Source: Limiplasma sp036645955
Lineage (GTDB): Bacteria; Bacillota; Clostridia; Christensenellales; Aristaeellaceae
Length of the DNA: 64,000 nt
Assembly: GCA_036645955.1 (NCBI GenBank)
Contig: JAVXND010000004.1
Location: 1 to 64,000, forward strand
Reading direction: 5' to 3'
The notes under the pieces are model-generated. The model was given only the letters and a program-made list of their open reading frames with translations. It had not been told where the DNA came from and did not search any database. Below, piece by piece: positions 42,468 through 51,399 of this stretch (its first letter is position 1; every line of letters starts with the position of its first letter). Made by a program: the position numbers and the translations under genes.

Positions 42468-43266
42468 TTGCAACATAGTGCGTGACTTGATTCCATTGGT
42501 GATCGATCATGCAGGAAGCACCGAGAGCGAAACACTGGTCAAGGAGCATGTGCAGGAATGTGAACCATGCAGCCAATATATGAAAGAGCTTCAAGCAGAC
42601 TTGTCCTGTCATGAAGATAATGGTAAAATAGAGCAACAGAATTTCGATAAAGTTGCACAACAAATGCGTAGGAAGCGCTTTTTTCGCATCTTGCGGAATG
42701 TCATGATTGGTATCTTAGTAGGTATTTTGCTTGTCATCGTCGGGTTGCAGACCTGGACTCGACTGGCACAGGATTACACGATACCAGTCGGCAATGATGA
42801 GTACGACATTTCCCTTGCACAGTTAACAACCGGAGCAGTCGTTGTGAACGTGGATTATTATGGTAGCTATCTTTGTAGCGGTATAGATATCACGGAAGAA
42901 AAAAATCCAAATAGCATGAATATCATTCTCTATTTTTGCAACAAACGTTCCTTTATCAAACAATACATGGCTACGCCATATAAAAATTATAGTTGTATGG
43001 AAATTGCACCGGGTGATTTTCAAACCATTGGGGAAATTCGTCAGGGAACGCCAGAAGAGTACTGTGTTGTTTGGCACAAAGGAGATGTGGTGACATCTGC
43101 TTCGGATGAGCTGGAAACATATCTTCAGCTCGAAGACAGGTTTTCTGCTTTGGGACAGGTGCGTGATGGAAAATGGCTGATGAATGCGGAAGAACGGCAG
43201 CAAAGCAATGATATTCAAGCTCAAATGGATTCACTTCGCACAGTTGTTCCAGAGTGGAATCGCTGA
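42457..43266 (+). CDS. Membrane anti-sigma factor with zinc-binding N-terminus
   Basis: A 269-residue protein with a TTG start 9 bases after AAGGAGG. The cytoplasmic N-terminus carries the anti-sigma zinc motif H-x3-C-x2-C (HVQECEPC) plus an early Cys. One membrane segment lies at about 80-102 (VMIGILVGILLVIVGLQTW). An extracellular domain of about 165 residues has no assignment. The arrangement and the overlap with the sigma gene indicate that it holds the sigma factor at the membrane until an outside signal is sensed. Confidence 0.88.
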   Translation: MKANCNIVRDLIPLVIDHAGSTESETLVKEHVQECEPCSQYMKELQADLSCHEDNGKIEQQNFDKVAQQMRRKRFFRILRNVMIGILVGILLVIVGLQTWTRLAQDYTIPVGNDEYDISLAQLTTGAVVVNVDYYGSYLCSGIDITEEKNPNSMNIILYFCNKRSFIKQYMATPYKNYSCMEIAPGDFQTIGEIRQGTPEEYCVVWHKGDVVTSASDELETYLQLEDRFSALGQVRDGKWLMNAEERQQSNDIQAQMDSLRTVVPEWNR

Positions 43267-43326
43267 CATTCACTAGGCACCTATTCACGCTTCATCGTAG
43301 TAACAAATATTGAAAATCGATTTTAT

Positions 43327-43360
43327 AAAACCGCAGAGTTTTCACAACTGCTGCGGTTTT
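43327..43360 (+). terminator. Terminator of the sigma/anti-sigma operon
   Basis: AAAACCGCAG (43327-43336) pairs with CTGCGGTTTT (43351-43360), ending in five T, 60 bases after the anti-sigma stop codon. Confidence 0.8.
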
Positions 43361-43493
43361 TCTCACGCGCTTCCGAGCGCATGGTGTTGCCACGGACCAC
43401 ATCCAATTCGGCACTCGAAACATCTCGTATACCATTTTCAAAAAATATTTGACAAATTCTCTTTTACAGTCTAAAAAAGAAGCTGCGCTCCCT

Positions 43494-43779
43494 ATCCACG
43501 AATGCTGCGTTCCCCATCCACGAATGCTGCGCTCCCTATCCACGAACGCCGCGCTTCTCATCCACGAATGCCGCGTTCCCCATCCACGAATGTTGCGCTC
43601 CCCATCCACGAATGCCGCGTTCCCCATCCACGAATGCCGCGTTCCCCATCCACGAACGCCGCGCTTCTCATCCACGAACGCCGCGTTCCCCATCCACGAA
43701 CGCAGCGCTTCTCATCCACGAATGCCGCATTCCCCATCCACGAATGCTGCGCTCATAATCAATGAACGCCACGTTCCCT
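43494..43779. repeat. 22-bp tandem repeat array, 13 units
   Basis: Thirteen head-to-tail units start every 22 bases from 43494 to 43758, consensus ATCCACGAATGCCGCGTTCC plus CC; the last (ATCAATGAACGCCACG...) is diverged. There are no spacers, so it is not CRISPR. Because 22 is not a multiple of three, all frames stay open and give apparent repetitive ORFs on both strands that I do not regard as genes. The array joins the inverted-repeat element at its right end. Confidence 0.9.
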
Positions 43780-44028
43780 GTAGGGACACCATATATGGTG
43801 TCCGCCCAGTTAGCGTTCGGTAATTCCCTAAATATCCGCAGACATTGCCATATCGCCACACGTCAATACATGCAGCTCGCGTCCATGAATGCTGCGTTCC
43901 CAACGCAGCATTCATGGACGCGAACCACTTTATGGTCAACCACTCGCCTATGGCTTTGTTCCTTGACTTGAATGCATAGGGGGGAAACGCCAACCGGGCG
44001 GACACCATATATGGTGTCCCTACAGGGA
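43775..44028. mobile_element. 254-bp inverted-repeat element (MITE-like)
   Basis: Two 41-bp inverted arms (43775-43815 and 43988-44028, 39 of 41 positions match) enclose 172 bases without a gene. Each arm holds a perfect 20-bp palindrome, GGACACCATATATGGTGTCC, at 43784-43803 and 44000-44019. The centre has a perfect hairpin (43877-43898 with 43902-43923) built from two inverted copies of the 22-bp unit. A non-autonomous mobile element is the best guess; no transposase is present and target duplications were not found. Confidence 0.55.
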
Positions 44029-44069
44029 TTCGGGCATTCATGGGTAAAAGCTGCATGTATTGGCGTGTT

Positions 44070-44125
44070 GCTATGTGCTATGTGCTACGTGCTACGTGCT
44101 ATGCGTTATATGCTATGTGCTTCGC
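44070..44125. repeat. 7-bp tandem repeat, about eight units
   Basis: Consensus GCTAYGT repeated from 44070 to 44125 with small changes. It lies in a gene-free zone. Heptanucleotide arrays change length easily, so it may vary between strains. Confidence 0.8.
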
Positions 44126-44313
44126 CCGCGGTTTTCCCGTCCATGCAGGCATCATTCGCAGGTGTGCGCTACACGTATGGGTATGTTGCTATATGGGATG
44201 GCGGTGCGAACGAAGCTTTGTTCTGCTTTTGTTTAACGATGGATTTTGCATAACTATTCAAGTAATTCTGCACAAGGTGATGTCCCTATCCTCGATTTCA
44301 ACATTGTGGATAC
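44126..44313. other. Gene-free stretch after the repeat zone
   Basis: Open frames here lack ribosome sites and run through low-complexity sequence. Nothing functional was recognised apart from the flanking terminators. Confidence 0.4.
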
Positions 44314-44343
44314 AAAAAAGTACTGCCTATGCAGTGCTTTTTT
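44314..44343. terminator. Bidirectional terminator-like hairpin
   Basis: AAAAAAGTACTGC (44314-44326) and GCAGTGCTTTTTT (44331-44343) pair around CTAT with A and T runs on both sides. It may insulate the repeat zone from the gene at 44471. Confidence 0.65.
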
Positions 44344-44398
44344 GACGGCTTACCCTTCCCCTTGTGACATTGACATTGTTTTTATTGTGCTCCCAATG

Positions 44399-44433
44399 AA
44401 AAAGATGGTTTGCACTTCATCGCGCAAACCATC
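44399..44433 (-). terminator. Terminator of the secreted-protein gene at 44471
   Basis: GATGGTTTGC / GCAAACCATC (44433-44404 on the minus strand) followed by five T (44403-44399), 38 bases past the stop codon. Confidence 0.85.
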
Positions 44434-44470
44434 CCTCTTATTGGCACAGATATACCAGCCTTGGATCAGC

Positions 44471-45019
44471 TTATTCTGCGGAAACAGGCATGACGGTGGT
44501 GCCGATTATAGCAGCCACAGGTGCGTAATTTTCGTCGTTGATGGGCGAAAAATTGAAGGCCAGGACATTGCCGCTATCCATCATGAAAACAATACCCATG
44601 CTGTTGGCAGAGGTGAGGGTATATTCCAAGCAGGCCATACCATTGAGCTCGACCATGGCAACGTCGGTAGCGCCGTTGGCGGTATAAAATTCGCCCAGAG
44701 CGGCAAGCTCGGTAATGGGTTTGCCTTCCGCATCCATGGTGGCGGCATAGCCAATGGACATCATATTGGTCTGATCCGCATTGGCGTAGATTGCATAGGT
44801 GCCGGCTGCAGTCTGTTCTGCGGTTGCCTCAACAGCCTGTAAGCCATTGGGGAGGAAGAATTGCAGACCGAAGTCTTCAAGCTTAACAAACTCACCCTCA
44901 AGACCAGAGGCCTGCAGAGTGGCTTCATCATATGTAATGACATTGGTTTGCTCAGCCAAAGCAACGCTGGAGAAAACCAACAGCATCATGGACAGGATCA
45001 GGGAAAGAATTTTTTTCAT
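44471..45019 (-). CDS. Small secreted hypothetical protein
   Basis: A 182-residue exported protein with a clear signal peptide (MKKILSLILSMMLLVFSS...VALA cleaved before EQ). The mature part is a compact alpha/beta domain of about 155 residues (LEDFGLQFFLPNGL, MMSIGYAATMDAEGK, NGMACLEYTLTSANSMGIVF) without membrane segments or catalytic motif. It is similar in style to small secreted proteins of gut clostridia that I cannot name. It has a consensus promoter and its own terminator, so it should be strongly expressed as a single gene. Confidence 0.85.
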   Translation of the reverse strand: MKKILSLILSMMLLVFSSVALAEQTNVITYDEATLQASGLEGEFVKLEDFGLQFFLPNGLQAVEATAEQTAAGTYAIYANADQTNMMSIGYAATMDAEGKPITELAALGEFYTANGATDVAMVELNGMACLEYTLTSANSMGIVFMMDSGNVLAFNFSPINDENYAPVAAIIGTTVMPVSAE

Positions 45020-45086
45020 TTTGTAAAACCAACCTTTCTATTCATCGCGATTAAAAGTTTGTTAGTAGAAACTCTCAATCATTGTT

Positions 45087-45115
45087 ATTATAGAAAAAGC
45101 ATTTCCATTTGTCAA
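45087..45115 (-). promoter_or_regulatory. Perfect consensus sigma-A promoter
   Basis: TTGACA (45115-45110), 17-base spacer, TATAAT (45092-45087) on the minus strand, driving the small secreted protein gene. Both hexamers and the spacing are exact. Confidence 0.9.
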
Positions 45116-45212
45116 CCCCTTTTTATACAAGAATGTTGCATTTTTGTGGTGCAAAATTCATAAAATTCATTGGTATAGATGCATAGGAGGAAACCCCAAC
45201 CGCCCAAAACAA

Positions 45213-47393
45213 TCAATACCGTTCGCTCACCTGCGTAACCTTTGCCCCCGCCTCTGTTACGCTCACTTTGTACAGCAGGTTTTGAAAGGCAAATGTAAAT
45301 TCCAAGCTCTTCCATGCTTTGGGCAGGCAGGGTTCTACACGCAATTCACCATTTTGAATGTGCATACCCCCAAAGCCCATCACCGCGCATTGCCACAGGC
45401 CGCCCATTGCGGCGGCATGTATGCCCGCTTGGGCAGAGCAGCCCTCGCGCAGGTCCACCGTCATGGCTTTTTCAAATAACCTGTACGCCTCTTCGCTGTT
45501 GCCCAGCTGTGCCGCTACAAGGCTGTGCGTGTTATAGCTCAAGGACGAATCGTGAACGCAGTGCGCTTCGTAGTAATCAAAATTGGCGGCTGCAACAGGC
45601 AGGGCATAAGCATCTGGAAATAAGGATAGCAGCGCCACCACATCCGCTTGCTTGCTCACCTGTAAGCCCTCCAGCTGTTTCATATTGTAGCGCTTTAAAA
45701 TAGCGCCCACATTCCCTTTATAGGGGGCAAGGTCTATGCAGGGCAAGGCAAGCCAGCCATCTGCTTGGGGAATCAAGCCGTTTGCGCCTGCCTCAGGCAA
45801 ATACCAATGCTTCACCGCATGCGAAATTTGTGCCAGCTCCTCCTTTCTTATCAGCGCAGGCAGGTTTTTTTCCCTCCGCCTTTGCGCCGCCACAAGCGCT
45901 TGACATAAATTCCAATAGGCAAGGTGATTGGTGTATGCGTTGTTATTGCTATCCTCGCTGTATTCATCGGGGCCAATGACATGCAAAACCTCAAAGCGCT
46001 TGGCTTCTTCATTCCATTGGGCGCGCGTTGCCCAATACAGCGCGGTTTCAAGCAGCATTTCGTCCCCATAACGCTCCATAAAATCAAGATCGCCCGTAGC
46101 TTCATAATATCGGCATATGCCAAAAGCCACGTCTGCATTGATATGAATCTCGCTTTTTCCTGTTTGAATGGCAATGGGTTTGCCTGTTTGCACATCGGGT
46201 TCGCCCTCGTCAGGTGTCATTTCCCCGTCGTCAATCCACGCGCTTTCCCATGGAAACAGCGCCCCTTCACAGCCGTTTTGCTTTGCCTTTTCCCTTGCCT
46301 TGGGCAATGTAAAATAGCGATACTTTAACAAATTGCGCGCAACCTGCGGCTGTGTGTACAGCCAAGGGCAAAATAGAAACATTTCCGTATCCCAAAAGGT
46401 ATGCCCCTTGTAGGCCTCCCCAGAAAGCCCTTTTGCACCGATGTTCATTCGTTCGTCCGATACGGGGGTCATAACGCGCAGATGATAGAGCGCAAAGCGC
46501 AACGCTGTTTGATCCATCGGGTTTTCGCTGTCTATGCACACGTCGTGTAAGGTCCAATATTCCTGCCATGCGGCGGCGTTTTCGCTTGCGATTTTCTCAA
46601 AGCCCTGCTTGCGGGCATTTTCCGCTGTGGCTTGCGCACAGAGGGAGCACTCCTGCGAATCCCTTCCCGTTGCAATGCCCACATACTGCGTGAGCGTGAT
46701 TTTTTCCCCTGGAAGGGCTTGCACGCCATACTTTAACCCAATGGCCGCGCGTTCCATGGCAATTTCCGTTTGCGCCTGCGAGCCTGCCAATGCGGCGGCT
46801 GTGCAAAGCGCAACGGGGATTTGGCTTTCAAGCGTGATTCCCTCAAGCCGCCAAAGCTCCTGTGCTTGAATACAGCGGCGCTCGTTGATCCTTACATGCT
46901 GTGTGCCGCTGTTGGTGGCTTGTCCATTGAGAAGCGGCGTAAGGGTCAAACTGCAAGCCTGCTGTGCTTCAAGGGTTAATTCCATGGCGCACAAATGTTG
47001 ATTTGCAAGCGATACAAGCCTTCTGGCTGTACAGCGAACGCTTTGCCCCAGCTCGTTTTGCAAGGTAAAGCGCCGCGTAACCAAGCCCGTTTGTAAACAA
47101 AGCGTGCATTGATAGCTCTGCGCATCCGCCAGCACAACCGTTTTTTCATTGATGCACAAGCCCACAGAAAAGCACGCGGGAAGGTTAACAAGCTCACTCA
47201 CATCCCCCATGGGCTTATCAAAAACGCCCGCCGCAAACAAACCCTCCTGCCGCCCCATGGTTTCCCATTCGGCCGCACAGCGCATGCCAATGGCGCCATT
47301 TCCTTGACAAAACAGCGCTTCATATTGTTTCTGTTCCTCCTCCTGCCAGCCAACCGCCTCAACACTCCATGGATGGTGAATCAGCTTGGTCAT
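45213..47393 (-). CDS. GH65 family glycoside phosphorylase
   Basis: A 726-residue cytoplasmic enzyme; ATG at 47393 is 7 bases after GGAGGG. An N-terminal beta-sandwich (about 10-270), an (alpha/alpha)6 barrel (about 310-680) and a small C-terminal sheet are in the family order. Family motifs GHTFWDTEMF, the general acid Glu477 in VIGPDEYSED, and SKQADVV (phosphate and acid-helper region) are intact. GH65 enzymes phosphorolyse alpha-glucosyl disaccharides such as maltose, kojibiose, nigerose or trehalose; the substrate cannot be told from motifs. Last gene of the run MBL hydrolase-MFS-GH65. Confidence 0.9.
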   Translation of the reverse strand: MTKLIHHPWSVEAVGWQEEEQKQYEALFCQGNGAIGMRCAAEWETMGRQEGLFAAGVFDKPMGDVSELVNLPACFSVGLCINEKTVVLADAQSYQCTLCLQTGLVTRRFTLQNELGQSVRCTARRLVSLANQHLCAMELTLEAQQACSLTLTPLLNGQATNSGTQHVRINERRCIQAQELWRLEGITLESQIPVALCTAAALAGSQAQTEIAMERAAIGLKYGVQALPGEKITLTQYVGIATGRDSQECSLCAQATAENARKQGFEKIASENAAAWQEYWTLHDVCIDSENPMDQTALRFALYHLRVMTPVSDERMNIGAKGLSGEAYKGHTFWDTEMFLFCPWLYTQPQVARNLLKYRYFTLPKAREKAKQNGCEGALFPWESAWIDDGEMTPDEGEPDVQTGKPIAIQTGKSEIHINADVAFGICRYYEATGDLDFMERYGDEMLLETALYWATRAQWNEEAKRFEVLHVIGPDEYSEDSNNNAYTNHLAYWNLCQALVAAQRRREKNLPALIRKEELAQISHAVKHWYLPEAGANGLIPQADGWLALPCIDLAPYKGNVGAILKRYNMKQLEGLQVSKQADVVALLSLFPDAYALPVAAANFDYYEAHCVHDSSLSYNTHSLVAAQLGNSEEAYRLFEKAMTVDLREGCSAQAGIHAAAMGGLWQCAVMGFGGMHIQNGELRVEPCLPKAWKSLEFTFAFQNLLYKVSVTEAGAKVTQVSERY

Positions 47394-47408
47394 GTTCAAA
47401 CCCTCCCC

Positions 47409-48656
47409 TTAATGATTTGCCATTTTATGTTTCGAAATAAACAATGCGCCAATTCCAACCGCTGTCAAGGCGAGCCATATCGCAAATATGCTTGACCAGC
47501 CCTGACCGTGATCCAGCATTTGACCAATCATGAACGAGGAAGCCCCCGCCGCCACATAGGAGGACGCATCCAAAAAGCCAGAAACAAAGCTCACCCTGTT
47601 TTCCCGCCAAAAGCGGAGCGGATACAGCCCGAGCAGCAGCGTGTTCACCCCATACATCAGCGTGCTGATAACCGCCAGCAATAGGATATACACGGCCGTA
47701 GAGGTACAAACGCGAAGCCATACCAAGCACAGCGCGCCAATCGCCATCATCATCCCCGCAAGCACCTCTGTTCGGAACCCTTTTTTGTTGAGCATGCCCA
47801 TGAGCAAAACGCCGAAAAAGTTAGCAACGGGGATCACAAGCAGCATAATAGAGGCGGCTCCTGCCCCTATGTGATGCTGTTCCTCCAGCATCACAGGTCC
47901 CCACAAACCAATGCTGTCCTTTACCACCCCTTGCGCCAAGCACGCCACCATTACCACCAGCAAGCCCGAGGACAGTATAAAGGGCCGCAGCTTTTGAGGT
48001 TTTTCGGCCTGCGCACCGCTTTCCTGCACCATGGTTTGAATGGTAAAGCCCGCATCCGCCGCGCTGTTTTGCCCCCACCTGCCCCAGAGCACCGCGCCCA
48101 ACAGCAGCAATAACCCCGGCAGCAGGAAGGTCCATTGCCAAGGCAAAACGGAAATCAATACGCCTCCGCCGCCCATGCCCAGCAATGAGCCTGCCATAAT
48201 GGAAGTATTCAAGAACACGGCCATGGTTCCCTGCTGTTTAGGCGTAAACCATCTTGCCACAATGCGAAGCATGTTACACCATAGCAGGCTTTGCGCAAAG
48301 CCGTTCACGCTCCACAAAAGCAGCAATAGCACAGGCGTTTTCAAAAGCCCCATGCCAATATTGGAAAGCCCTGCCAAAATCACTCCGTAAAGAATCATGC
48401 GCTTGTTGTTTACATAGTCGCCCGCATAGCCGTTGATCAGCTTGCCTGCCGCATAGGTCCAATAAAAAAGCGTGCCCAATAAACCCAGCAAGGTTTTACT
48501 GCCAGAAAAAACACCCTGCATGGAGGATAGCGCCACAGATAAATTGGTTCGCCCTAAATAAGCCAGCGCATAGAGCAGCCAGCACAGCCAGAATATTTGA
48601 AGCTGCCGCCTGCGAAGCGGCAGTGCGACAGCTTGATTGCTTTGTGGTTGATTCAC
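47409..48656 (-). CDS. MFS transporter, GlpT/UhpT (OPA)-like
   Basis: A 415-residue transporter with twelve membrane segments. The frame extends to 48731, but GTG at 48656 has AAGGAG 7 bases before it and starts just after the upstream gene. The segments YLGRTNLSVALSSM and WTYAAGKLINGYAGDYVNNK recall organophosphate:phosphate antiporters; a central loop separates two halves, and segments 7-12 are complete. It probably imports or exports a sugar or sugar phosphate for the adjacent GH65 enzyme. Substrate unknown. Confidence 0.87.
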   Translation of the reverse strand: MNQPQSNQAVALPLRRRQLQIFWLCWLLYALAYLGRTNLSVALSSMQGVFSGSKTLLGLLGTLFYWTYAAGKLINGYAGDYVNNKRMILYGVILAGLSNIGMGLLKTPVLLLLLWSVNGFAQSLLWCNMLRIVARWFTPKQQGTMAVFLNTSIMAGSLLGMGGGGVLISVLPWQWTFLLPGLLLLLGAVLWGRWGQNSAADAGFTIQTMVQESGAQAEKPQKLRPFILSSGLLVVMVACLAQGVVKDSIGLWGPVMLEEQHHIGAGAASIMLLVIPVANFFGVLLMGMLNKKGFRTEVLAGMMMAIGALCLVWLRVCTSTAVYILLLAVISTLMYGVNTLLLGLYPLRFWRENRVSFVSGFLDASSYVAAGASSFMIGQMLDHGQGWSSIFAIWLALTAVGIGALFISKHKMANH

Positions 48657-48667
48657 TTCAATTCTCC

Positions 48668-49498
48668 TTAGGCCTGCAATCGCAGTCCATCGTATGCGGC
48701 AAGCATGCCCATTTTTTGTGCCGCCGCACACAGCTGCGCATGGGTCAAGCCCCCATTGTGTGAAAAATGGTTGGCCGCAAATTGAGTATACTCGGTTGCA
48801 CAGCCCATGGCAAGCATGCGTTCCCGCACTTTTTTGGCATCAGGCAAGCCCATGTGATACTGGCCGTCCGCATGCATGCCCATGGTGCAATCCAAGCTTA
48901 CAATGTCTAAATGCTTGTGCTGTAAGCAATCCCACGTTTCGCTCGGAAACGCCCCTGAATCATGCGCATAAAGCAAGCTCTTTCCATCTTTTTCCACCAA
49001 ATAAATCAGACATTTTTGCGCAGGATCATGCTTGGCAAGCAATGGGGTCACCCAATACCCTTCCACGGTTTGAAAGGGCACAAACTCTGTCACCTCCGAA
49101 AAAATCACGCGTTGGGTAAGGTTGGGGCTGTCGTTTTGCTCCATGGCACGCTCATACAGCCGTTTTACCTCGCCACAGCCATATACGGTCATAGGCGCTG
49201 GGTCACTGTCATGCGCATAGGGTTCGCCGCGCAAAATAAGCTCCAGCGGTTCAAAATGATCCTGATGCGCATGCGTTACAAGCACTGTGTGCACCTGCGC
49301 AAGCTTTAAGCCTCGGTATAGGCTATGCAAATAGGTATCAGGGCCAAAATCCAGCAAAAGCTGGTCATCCACCACGGCCTGTGCGCGGGTGCGAATGTCC
49401 TTGCCGCCCAATTGCGCCGCTCTTTGACAGCTTTCACAGCGGCAAAAGAGCGCAGGCCAGCCCTCTGCCGCGGCTGTTCCCAAGTAGGTAAGCTCCAT
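48668..49498 (-). CDS. Metallo-beta-lactamase-fold hydrolase, PhnP-like
   Basis: A 276-residue enzyme; the ATG at 49498 is preferred over 49501 for spacing to GGGAGGG. The Zn-binding motif T-H-A-H-Q-D-H-F is intact. An early Cys cluster (FCRCESCQ) is like the extra zinc site of PhnP, and later metal ligands appear in YAHDSGAFPSE and ANHFSHNGG. PhnP-type enzymes hydrolyse cyclic phosphodiesters. In this sugar locus it could act on a phosphorylated sugar intermediate, which is an inference from position. Confidence 0.85.
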   Translation of the reverse strand: MELTYLGTAAAEGWPALFCRCESCQRAAQLGGKDIRTRAQAVVDDQLLLDFGPDTYLHSLYRGLKLAQVHTVLVTHAHQDHFEPLELILRGEPYAHDSDPAPMTVYGCGEVKRLYERAMEQNDSPNLTQRVIFSEVTEFVPFQTVEGYWVTPLLAKHDPAQKCLIYLVEKDGKSLLYAHDSGAFPSETWDCLQHKHLDIVSLDCTMGMHADGQYHMGLPDAKKVRERMLAMGCATEYTQFAANHFSHNGGLTHAQLCAAAQKMGMLAAYDGLRLQA

Positions 49499-49526
49499 CA
49501 TGCCCTCCCCCTTTCCTTCTTTAGCG

Positions 49527-50396
49527 TTAGCCCTTTACCGCGCCGCTTGTTAAGCCCTGTATAATGTACTTTTGCGCAAATACGTACACCACCATAATGG
49601 GAAGCATGGAGAGCAGGAAGGACGCAAATGCCAGGTTATAATCAAAGGTGTACGAGGTTTTAAAATTGTATTGAAACAGCTGTAGTGTCCACATGCTTTT
49701 GGATTGGTTCAGCAGCAGCAGCGGAAGCATAAAATCATTCCAAACCGATAGGCCGTTTAGCACCAAAATGGTGGCCGTCATAGGCTTCACCAGCGGAAAA
49801 ATAATGGAGGAATAGGTGCGCAATACACTACAGCCATCAATATAGGCGCTCTCCTCCAGCTCCACTGGTACAGAGTCCATATAAGCCACAAACAGAAACA
49901 CCCCATCGCGCAAGGCAAATACCAGGTTGAGCACAATGAGTCCCCACATGTTGGACATGCCCATGGAGCTTGCAATTTTCACCAGCGGAATCATCACCAC
50001 TTGAAACGGCACAAACAAGCCAATCACGAGGTAAATATAAGAAAACCGATAAAACCTGCTGCGCCGCATGTTGCGCGAAAGCGCGTAGGACAGCGCAGGA
50101 ATCACCAGCGCCATAATCGCCAGCGAACAGCAGGTAACAATCAAGGTATTGCCCAAGTAACGGAAATAATCCTGCTTTTGAATCACCTCCGCAAAATTGC
50201 CCAAATAAAACTGACTGGGAAACGAGAAGAAATTCGCCGCAGACTCCTCTCTTGTTTTGAGCGCTGTAATCACCGTGATGTACAGGGGCATGGCAATCAA
50301 TAGGCAGCCCATTCCCAAAAACAAATATTTGAAAAAAGAAGCTAGCTGATCGCGGCGAAGCTTTGTCCCTTTTTGAGCGATTTTATGCTGTACCAT
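49527..50396 (-). CDS. Carbohydrate ABC transporter permease, MalG-like
   Basis: A 289-residue permease. The start at 50396 (MVQHKIAQ) lies 7 bases after a GGGGG site; 50402 is possible. Six membrane segments are visible, with the EAA loop YIDGCSVLRTYSSIIFPLVKP, the contact to the ATPase. The MalG-type C-terminal end is IQGLTSGAVKG. It forms the importer with the preceding permease and the solute-binding protein. No ATPase gene is in the locus, so a shared MsmX-type ATPase is expected. Confidence 0.93.
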   Translation of the reverse strand: MVQHKIAQKGTKLRRDQLASFFKYLFLGMGCLLIAMPLYITVITALKTREESAANFFSFPSQFYLGNFAEVIQKQDYFRYLGNTLIVTCCSLAIMALVIPALSYALSRNMRRSRFYRFSYIYLVIGLFVPFQVVMIPLVKIASSMGMSNMWGLIVLNLVFALRDGVFLFVAYMDSVPVELEESAYIDGCSVLRTYSSIIFPLVKPMTATILVLNGLSVWNDFMLPLLLLNQSKSMWTLQLFQYNFKTSYTFDYNLAFASFLLSMLPIMVVYVFAQKYIIQGLTSGAVKG

Positions 50397-50398
50397 TG

Positions 50399-51292
50399 TC
50401 ATTCCCCCTTCCTGCGTGATGATTTGAATTGAAAAAAGGATACCAAGCACACCAGCGCAAAAATGACAACGGATTGGGTAATGGCGTAGCTAAACCTTGT
50501 ATTCACAAAGGCGTTTTCATAAATCAAAAAGGCGATGGATTGCGTAGAGCCAGCCGGCCCGCCGCTGGTCATGACCATGATATAATCATAAACCGTCAAG
50601 CCTTCCTTGGTTACCAAAATAATGCACACGCTGAGCACGGGCATAAGCAGAGGCAATGTAATCTTAAAAAAACGATGGATTGCATTTGCGCCGTCAATTT
50701 CAGCGGCTTCATATAAATCCCCGGAAATGTTCTGCATGCCTGCAATCAGCAATACCATCGGTATGGAAACGCTTTTCCACACATGTACAAACAAAATACC
50801 CCATATGGCTGTAGAGGAGCTGGATAAAATATTTTTGCTTAACCAATCAATTTCAAGCGCCTTGCCAAGCACGGGAATTGCGCGGTAATACAGCTCGTTA
50901 AATACCAAGCCGATGGTAATCAGGCTAAGCGTAGCGGGAAAAAAGAAAGCGGCGCGAAAAAAAGTTTGCCTCTTGATTTTGGAGCATAAAAGCACTGCAA
51001 GCAACAGCGCAATCACATTGACCGCAATCACCAAAATCACCGTATACTCCACCGTAAAGCCAAGCGCGTTTTTAAACACACGGTCGCTAAACAGCTTCGC
51101 ATAATTTTTGAAAGCCACAAAGTCATAGGTTTTGGCATATCCATTCCAGTTGGTAAAGCTGTAATACAAGCCATAAACCACCGAAAACACAAAAAACACG
51201 GTATACAGCACAAGCGGCGGCAGTGTAAACGCCAAATAAGTACCGCGCCCCGCACGCATGGGGCTTTTGTTTCGTTTGGGAGCCTCCGTCAT
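50399..51292 (-). CDS. Carbohydrate ABC transporter permease, MalF/UgpA-like
   Basis: A 297-residue permease with six membrane segments. The ATG at 51292 has GGAGGG 8 bases upstream; a longer frame runs into the terminator hairpin. The EAA loop is EAAEIDGANAIHRFFKITLP, with G at the usual place. It ends directly at the start of the second permease. An internal terminator precedes it, which should lower its level relative to the binding protein. Confidence 0.93.
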   Translation of the reverse strand: MTEAPKRNKSPMRAGRGTYLAFTLPPLVLYTVFFVFSVVYGLYYSFTNWNGYAKTYDFVAFKNYAKLFSDRVFKNALGFTVEYTVILVIAVNVIALLLAVLLCSKIKRQTFFRAAFFFPATLSLITIGLVFNELYYRAIPVLGKALEIDWLSKNILSSSSTAIWGILFVHVWKSVSIPMVLLIAGMQNISGDLYEAAEIDGANAIHRFFKITLPLLMPVLSVCIILVTKEGLTVYDYIMVMTSGGPAGSTQSIAFLIYENAFVNTRFSYAITQSVVIFALVCLVSFFQFKSSRRKGE

Positions 51293-51310
51293 GAGTTGCT
51301 CCCTCCTTTC

Positions 51311-51347
51311 AAAAAGGGCGGATACCCCAATGGTGGAGTATCCGCCC
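51311..51347 (-). terminator. Intercistronic terminator between binding protein and permease genes
   Basis: GGGCGGATAC / GTATCCGCCC stem (51347-51316) followed by five T (51315-51311) on the minus strand. It lies inside the operon just before the permease ribosome site. Partial termination here would give many more binding proteins than permeases, a common arrangement in sugar importers. Confidence 0.8.
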
Positions 51348-51399
51348 CGCAAATCAAATCAGTGATGGGGCAATGTTGTTTTGGTCAGCCTCATTCCCA

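Noticed and set aside
43494..43779. CRISPR array
   Set aside because: Units are directly joined with no spacers, and no cas gene is present.
43292..43823. Repetitive open frames over the 22-bp array on both strands
   Set aside because: All frames are open because the unit length is not a multiple of three; no ribosome site and no non-repeat domain.
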